DNA of 64,000 bases from Cokeromyces recurvatus. Its lineage: Eukaryota; Mucoromycota; Mucoromycetes; Mucorales; Mucoraceae. Shown in pieces: positions 57,608-64,000 of the stretch; position 1 is the stretch's first letter; each line of letters starts with the position of its first letter. The stretch is from NCBI RefSeq assembly GCF_025118155.1, contig NW_026251389.1:806001-870000 (forward strand). Reading direction: 5' to 3'. The notes under the pieces were generated by a model. It made no database searches. It saw only the letters and a program-made list of their open reading frames with translations, and had not been told where the DNA came from. The translations under genes were made by a program, and so were the position numbers.

Positions 57608-60397
57608 TTATTGATGTTGTTGTGTATGAGACAGCATTGTTGCTGGCCCTTTATTATTTACAGGCAGATGTTGTCTAATTACGTCATTATGATGTTGATG
57701 TGCTGATGCATAAATACCTAAACCAATACTCATATAAGGTTGAACAAAACTGTTATAGTTTTGTCGTGTAGTTGATGAGGAGTCGTTATGAGAAGAAGAC
57801 CTTCTTTGCTGAGTGTTATTATTATCTCTTTCTTGATTGGATGATAATAATGTATATAATAAGCTTTCATTCTCTATAGATGATGTAGATGAATTGTTAG
57901 CATTTTGTTGTTGAGAGGTTGTTCCATTTTTTATATTAGTATTAGTAGTATTAGTATTGTTATTATTGGTAGTGGTAGTAGTAGTGGTAGTAGTAGTAGT
58001 ATTAGATGTAGATGTACTATGATTGGGCCAATTGTGTTGTTCGTGACTACCATTGCTATTTTGATTATTATCCTGTATTTGTTGTGCGACAAATGCTGCA
58101 ATGTCAGAAGAATTAGATTGATTCATTAATAATTGTTGGTTATTATTTGATGACGCTGTCTTTTGATGGGCCCTTTGCCATGACTGGGTTGTAGTATTAG
58201 ACAAGAGCTCATCTAGAGAAGACCTTGCAGAATAAAACCGAGTAGAAAATGCATGATCTGTCGCTGTAATTGCACTATGGCCAATATCATAATCAGGGAA
58301 TGTGTTAGGTGGAACAAACATGGTCGATGACATAGTAAATCCTCTTGCTTTTGCAGTTGGTGGTGTAATTAATCCATTCGCAAAATAATCCAATTTGGAC
58401 CACTGTTGTCTTTCTTCCTCCATATATCGTGTATTGCCAAGGACAAAAGGTGTCATAATATCACTTTCTTCTCCATTAAAGAAATTAAGATTTGCTGCAT
58501 CAGCTTCAGATATTGCTTGTTCCAAGGCTATTACAAACTCGTTCATTAAATGGATGCTTTTTGTAGCTTGCTTCAACACCATCACCGACAAAAGATGCTT
58601 CATGGCCATCATAGATTGTTGAAACATCATTCGTGCCTGTCGTGCAAGTGGAAGATTTTCATCATTTGAACATAACCTTAAATGAAATCGTGTTGCTTCC
58701 ATAAGAGCGCTCATCAATAAGTTTATATTGAAGATCCATAAGGTATGTGTTGTTGACAGATTTGTTATCAAACGTGTTATATGTGCAGCTACAATAGCAG
58801 ATCTTTGGTGAATGGATTTGACATTTGAAGATGAATAAGGTTTCAAGACGCTAAGTTCAATGAAATTATAAATAAGATGAAGATGGTATACCATCGCATT
58901 TGATGGTGGTGGTGGTAGTTGATGTGAATTATTATTTACTGGAGTCCATTGTAATTGAGAAGGTAAGGTCCTTAGCCAGTGCAAAAGGTCGTTATCAGTA
59001 TTCAAAGACATCTGATCGTGTGCATGGGTTCGAACTACAGGTTGACCATTCTGTTGTAGTGATGCAGGTTGTAAAACACGTTCTGCAATTTGTAGGAGTT
59101 TTAAAAGAGCTACAAATCCTTCTAATGTCTCATGCTCTTTTACATTGTCTCCTGGTAACAATGAAGGCATATCTAATTCAATATCTTTACTTCGAAGCAT
59201 CCATGACTGGCCCGTCTGCATATGAATTAGTTTGTCTAACGCATAACAGCCCCAACAAGTGCGTTTTCTTAGTTCTTGTAAATCGCCATCTTCATTCCTT
59301 CTTTCAAAATCAATTTCACCACGATAATCTCGCATTAAACTCAAATCAAGTGCCATTTGAAAAGCTATGCCACTATACATAACTGGATAAGGATTTACAC
59401 TAGATTCATATAAACTCATCAAGATGAGGGCAGCAACTGTACTTATTTTTGGTTGATCTACCAAATTGTTATCTAGTAAAATAGAACGAGCTTGTAGAAA
59501 ATAACTATCTGCTTCTGCTGTTATAGTGTCTGTTATTTCTTCTGTAGATCTCCTTTGAGCTCCATGTGCCATCATGATCAAGATGAGTGCTGGATTTAAT
59601 AAATAGGATTCAGAAGAAGTTGTATTTTTTTGACTAAGGGAATCAAACTGTTTATAAAATAAACGTTTTGGGACAATAGGGAACATGGAATAACAATGTT
59701 TGTAATAAAGTCGTATGCATTGTTGTTGTATTGCCTTTGTTTGATGTACAAAAGCATCTTCATGTTCATTTGTTAATTGTCGATTTGGAAAAGGATGTAA
59801 AAGTAATTTTGATTGAGCTACTTCCCACTTTCCTTCTCTCCCTTCACCTGGCCAAATTTTGTTTAATCTGGTAAGTGCCTCTGTCATGGATATAATCTGC
59901 TTTTCATCAAGTTGCGATGAAGATGATAGATGAGGAGTTGCTGATGGCGTTGAAGCACTTGATGATGGTGATTGTTCTTGTGATGCATTATCAGTTTCAA
60001 CACGTTGATTTGAATCTATTGTACCATCTTTAGAAAAGGTACAAGGTCTTTTACGAACTAATTTTAAAACATGATGAATTACATTATTAATTAATTAATT
60101 TTTTTTTTTTATTTTATCTAACCTTTGCACTATATACATATGAACAAGTTATGTAAGAAGAAAAAAAAAATATGTTATTATGTATACATTTGAATGTATG
60201 TATTTTCAAATACCTGCATACAAGGCTGTACTCCATCACACTAATTAAAAAGAAAAATGTCATCAAGTGTATACATTTAAATTAAATTTGATTTATTTTA
60301 CTTTGATCTTCTTGATGCGACAAGTGTAACAAGCTTTCCCTACTTTGAACCTTTTTGGCTTTGTTTGGTCTTTTTTATTTTCGAGATCATGTTTCAT
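57608..60397 (-). CDS. Zn2Cys6 transcription factor with Fungal_trans domain, containing a 7-nt microexon
   Basis: Four exons on the minus strand, 60397-60302, 60240-60214, 60129-60123 and 60057-57608, join to 859 residues. The cluster is C23-x2-C26-x6-C33-x5-C39-x2-C42-x6-C49. Exon 2 carries Cys33 and Cys39, the 7-nt exon 3 carries Cys42, and exon 4 Cys49. A Ser-rich linker is followed by the fungal regulatory domain (CIRLYYKHCYSMFPIVPKRLFYKQF, then RKRTCWGCYALDKLIHMQTGQSW). This resembles XlnR/Xlr-type or Cat8-like factors, though I cannot name an orthologue. The C-terminal third is Asn/Thr/Ser/Gln-rich, with a run of Thr codons. The ATG at 60397 is the first in frame before the cluster. 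Two CCGCGG palindromes lie upstream. Confidence 0.92.
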
Positions 60398-62769
60398 AGC
60401 AACCTTTTTTTTTAAAAAAAATATATATATGTGTATGTATATAAATATTTATATAAATATACACAGATAAAAGAAAAAAAGAAAAAAAAAGAGAGAGAGG
60501 GAGAGGGAGAGAAAGAAAGAAAGAGAATAAAAAATTCTGTGCTTTAAATATACATGTGTGAATATAAACAAGTAAAAAGAACAACAAAATAGAAGTGGCA
60601 GCTGTTTGTGTCTAAACTTCAACTTTATCCGCGGAAACCTTTTAAGAAATTGAAGGGTTCAATATTGAGGGTATACAAAGCATCCGCGGTATACAACATT
60701 ATGTGCAGCAAAGTACTTTAAATAGCTCCGAAAACCCAATATTGTTAATTATATTCACTACTCTATTAGGCAAGAACAGTACTAGTTAATAAAAAAAAAC
60801 ATGTTAATTTAGGATCTTAATGAACATTTATTGAGAAACTATTTGCTCATGTGGATTAGATCATGGACTTAATTACAAATGCATACAAACATACAAATAA
60901 AAAAGGAAAAAAAAAAAAACTCTTTTAAGTTAAGGGATATATGACGTAAGAAGGGATATACAAATCCTTTAACTAATGAGGGGAAGAAGAATGACTGTAA
61001 TATTAATTAGACAAAAAGGTGTATTATCAGTTAAGGTAGAGATCTTAAAAGAAGAAACAGTTTGATGCTTGATATTATATGGAAAACATTAAGCTGTTTA
61101 AACAAACTTATTACAGTTAAGCATTGGCTTGTAAGAAACAAAGCTTGAACAAAAAAAGGAAAAACATAGGATTCATACAGTATTGAATAAATATAAATAG
61201 TTTGTAGTCATGAAAATGAAAGATGGCAACGTTCAGGAGTGCCTCTTGATAGTCTACTTAAGAAGCCAACGACTTGGTTCACTTTGCTCTTGATTATTAG
61301 TCATAGAAATTTATAAAGCAGACCCTTATGAATAGAAGAGAACAAGAGTAGGAAAGTAGTTATTGCAACTTTAATTAATAATCAGTTTGTAGACATATTC
61401 TTTCGTACTTATGGAAGCCTAAATCTGATGTTTGTCTGGGAAATATGAGTAGCATTTAAAACTGTAGTGCTTCATACACTAAGTAGCAACAGGATGTAAC
61501 ATATTTCATTTAAAAAAAAAAAAAAAAAAAATGAGGCTCAGTAGTACAAGAGCTTATAACTAATTGGGCCACCACCAAGTAGCATTGTATACATATAATA
61601 GGATGATAAATGGCTTGCACATATTCTAAAGCCTTAAATTGGGTTTTTGTGAACTTACCTATTGCTAATCTGCATTTTATCTGTGAAAAAAAAAAAAATA
61701 ATAATCATTTATCAATATTATTATAAATGACAGGAAAATGATAGCTTGGATAATTTTCGTTTTATTAATATCAATAGAGAATAAGATGTACATTATAATG
61801 TTAGCTTTATCTGTATTATACTATAAAAGTTTACCAGTAAGATTAGACATTATTAATGGCTTAGATAGCATAGTATACTTGGATAAAAGAGATCACCATG
61901 TTGAAGGATAACTTTACCTAATCTTTATTCATCTTTAAATATTTTAGAAGCTTGTTAGATAGAGTCTTGATATCAAACTACTAGTTTAGACTATACTAAT
62001 AACTTTATTAGAAATTTAATGCATAATTATGTAAAATGAATGCTTCTATTTCCAAAAAAAAAGATGATTTTATATCCCTGAATAAATTTATTTATGAGAG
62101 GTAAATTATTCACTTCCTCTATAAGAAGATTAAAAAAGTCATTGGAAAGTATATGCAGCCAGAAAAGGCACGTCTATCCTTAAAGTTGATAATAAAACTT
62201 GCCAAATATATAACACACATGATTTAGATAAATATACACACATGTACAGTGCTAATAGCAACAAGGAGTATTTAAAAAGACTCTTTTCGACAACAAGAAG
62301 ATGCATCTAAAAGATGGATAGGCCTTAACAGAATAAAAGAGTACTGTATAGCATAAAATTGATAGAAGATGCTCAAGTCTATGATAATCCTTTACTTTGG
62401 TTAAGCATGAATTTATTTAAATAGCAAAAACATAAATAGAAGCAATGATGATATTGCATACGTATGTATACATCATCATTCCAAAAAGGGGGGATACTTT
62501 TTTATTTATTTATTTTTTAAAAAATAATTTATTGCCACAAAAAGTTACAAAAAATTGGAATGATCCTTACAAAAGGATCTAGTCTATAATTCGTTATTTG
62601 AAATGACTCGATTCATTGTCATGTCATGTTTGTCAATTAACAAAGTTTAATTCTTTTGATATATAATATTAAAAGTGAAAGTTTATTGCGTGTTGTAACA
62701 TTCTAAAATACATTTTCTACTGTAATATTTTAATTTATATAAAAGACAATTCGAAGGTATATGATTATT
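60398..62769. other. 2.4-kb gene-poor region upstream of the Zn2Cys6 gene
   Basis: No gene is recognised. The 60.40-60.60 part holds purine-rich GAGAGA stretches. Two CCGCGG sites lie at 60629-60634 and 60684-60689. The remainder has A tracts near 60907 and 61512-61531 only. Confidence 0.5.
60629..60689. promoter_or_regulatory. Pair of CCGCGG palindromes upstream of the Zn2Cys6 gene
   Basis: ATCCGCGG occurs twice, 55 bases apart, 232 and 287 bases upstream of the Zn2Cys6 start codon at 60397. Zn2Cys6 proteins bind CGG triplets in inverted or direct arrangement. GC-only hexamers are rare in this DNA. Regulation is inference. Confidence 0.35.
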
Positions 62770-63000
62770 TTAATTTTGAAATGATTGACTTCTTTTTACT
62801 CTTTTGACATTATTGAGGCCTAATCTACTTTCCATATCCTTTTCTCTAAAATTGGATTGAAATCGACTCAAAAATGAATTCTGAAGAATAGCTTCATCAT
62901 TATCAGTAGAATCAGAATAGCTTGTATTTTTTAGTAATTCTTTAAAGTTTTTTATATCATCCACTGTTAATTTGGCTGAAGTAGGTGGCAATCTTATCAT
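62770..63000 (-). CDS. Small hypothetical protein or terminal exon, 76 codons
   Basis: The frame begins MIRLPPTSAKLTVDDIKNF and ends RSQSFQN. Composition is normal, with charged residues and few homopolymeric runs, unlike the chance frames nearby. A TTTATAG acceptor-like sequence stands directly before the ATG region, so it may be the last exon of a gene with a non-coding first exon or with an upstream coding exon that I cannot place. I do not recognise the family. Confidence 0.45.
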   Translation of the reverse strand: MIRLPPTSAKLTVDDIKNFKELLKNTSYSDSTDNDEAILQNSFLSRFQSNFREKDMESRLGLNNVKRVKRSQSFQN

Positions 63001-63093
63001 GAGCTATAAAGAAGAAAAACCAAGTAGTAGATTTCTAATCTAGAATTAAACTGTTAAAAAAAAATAAAACTGGATGATTTTATAGACAATCGT

Positions 63094-63132
<39 letters not shown>

Positions 63133-64000
63133 GGTACAAAAGAAAAATGCAGTGAGCAGGTGTGATTTTATTCAAGTGATGCAGAAATAAGCCAGAAATT
63201 TGAAAGAATAACAGGATATCTATTTTACCAAGCCTTACTATTGCCACTGGACAAGAAAAAAAAATATGAAAGTCTAACATAAATAACTCAAGCCTTTCTT
63301 TGATTTCATTATAGTTCCCCAGGGAGAGAGGGGACACTTTAGCTCGTTGGGGGGGGAATGGTCGATAATATTATGTATATAAAGGAACAAGCAGATGAAT
63401 CAAATTGTAACTAAAATGAATACGACTTTCTTAAACTATTTTCTACTAATGGTATAAATACGCAAGTAATCATAGTTAGTTACCCTTTATTCAAAGTACA
63501 TGGACAAATAATATAGAAGAAGGGATTATTTCAATTTGTTAATATACTTCTTCATAATCTATAGATTTAAGGACGTTGTAGACTTCATTCGGTCATAACT
63601 AATATAGTCCCAACTCTTCTCAGATATCCCTGTATTATTCAATAAATACCTCTCATAATCATCTTTTAGAGCGATTGTTGGGTCGTGTTAACTAATTTAA
63701 ACTTATTTTTTGTTTTGATACCTTAAGAGAAATACCACAAATGTTGTCAAAAGCCGTCTCAAGATTCATATTGTTTACATTCTCTCCTAAAAGAAAGAAA
63801 AAAAGCAAAACAAAACTATAGCTGTTTTTCGTCGTATAGCTTATATTTTAGACACTACACATGTTACTTTAGAACTTTGTCTATCATTGAGCTTTTTTGT
63901 ACTAGTGAACACATTCTTCAAAAATTAATATCAGAAAGTTCATAACCCAATGGCTTTATAAATAATAAACTTTTTTTTTTTTAGTAGGTTCGGTGATAAA
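63001..64000. other. Gene-poor right edge of the window
   Basis: A T run of about 35 bases lies at 63097-63131. A G-rich stretch (ttggggggggaatgg) lies near 63348-63362. A 47-codon open stretch on the minus strand near 63567-63707 has normal composition (KDDYERYLLNNTGISEKSWD) but no start or acceptor. It might be a relic or an exon of a gene beyond the edge. Confidence 0.4.

Noticed and set aside
63567..63707. A 47-codon stretch KDDYERYLLNNTGISEKSWD as a gene.
   Set aside because: There is no start or clean acceptor, an in-frame stop lies at its beginning, and no homology is recognised. It is kept only as a note in the edge region.

Overview
The window is nuclear DNA of an AT-rich fungus, most likely an early-diverging one of the Mucoromycota (Mucorales-like). 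The evidence is short GT-AG introns in almost every gene, gene families typical of fungi (two Zn2Cys6 regulators, a Rom-type RhoGEF, ATG3, an allantoate-permease-type transporter relic, an Sfp1-like zinc finger), very AT-rich intergenic DNA and dozens of A/T homopolymers, the longest nearly 60 bases. I see no rRNA, tRNA, CRISPR or plasmid feature. The taxonomic placement is inference, not a database result.

Layout. 1-9 kb holds housekeeping genes: CCT4 chaperonin (+), a short-chain dehydrogenase (-), ATG3 (-) and phosphoglucomutase (+). 10-11.4 kb is a decayed transporter gene. 12.2-15.5 kb has a CK1-like kinase (-) divergent from a coiled-coil protein (+). 15.5-18.7 kb is gene-poor and carries a PIF1/Helitron-type helicase relic. 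18.7-22.7 kb has a FetB-like membrane protein and a transferrin-receptor/GCPII-like M28 peptidase. 22.8-35.7 kb is the most unusual region. The junction between the peptidase gene and a convergent RhoGEF gene is present twice, about 8 kb apart. Between the copies lies an island with a dead DDE transposase, a 75-bp hairpin-forming minisatellite, a pair of perfect hairpins and an intronless 490-residue protein I cannot assign. 36.9-42.6 kb has a UBX protein, ribosomal stalk protein P2 and a poly-Q C2H2 regulator. 43.2-51.8 kb has a proline-rich membrane protein, a Zn2Cys6 factor, a small secreted Cys-rich protein, a dolichyl-diphosphate-phosphatase-like protein and a response-regulator/cAMP-phosphodiesterase fusion. 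55.7-60.4 kb has a peroxisomal-type acyl-CoA ligase and a second Zn2Cys6 factor. The remainder is gene-poor, with one small uncertain reading frame near 62.9 kb.

The genes do not form an operon or an obvious cluster. The main points of interest are: the duplicated junction with a breakpoint at an intron poly(A)/poly(T) foldback; an in-frame 828-bp deletion between 10-bp repeats in one copy; a 7-nt microexon carrying one zinc-ligand cysteine of a Zn2Cys6 cluster; a 20-nt microexon in ATG3; a possible 20-nt intron or frameshift in the PAP2 gene, which sits 20 bp behind the phosphodiesterase gene; and the RegA-like receiver-phosphodiesterase fusion. All splice models were built by eye from GT/AG sites and reading-frame continuity.
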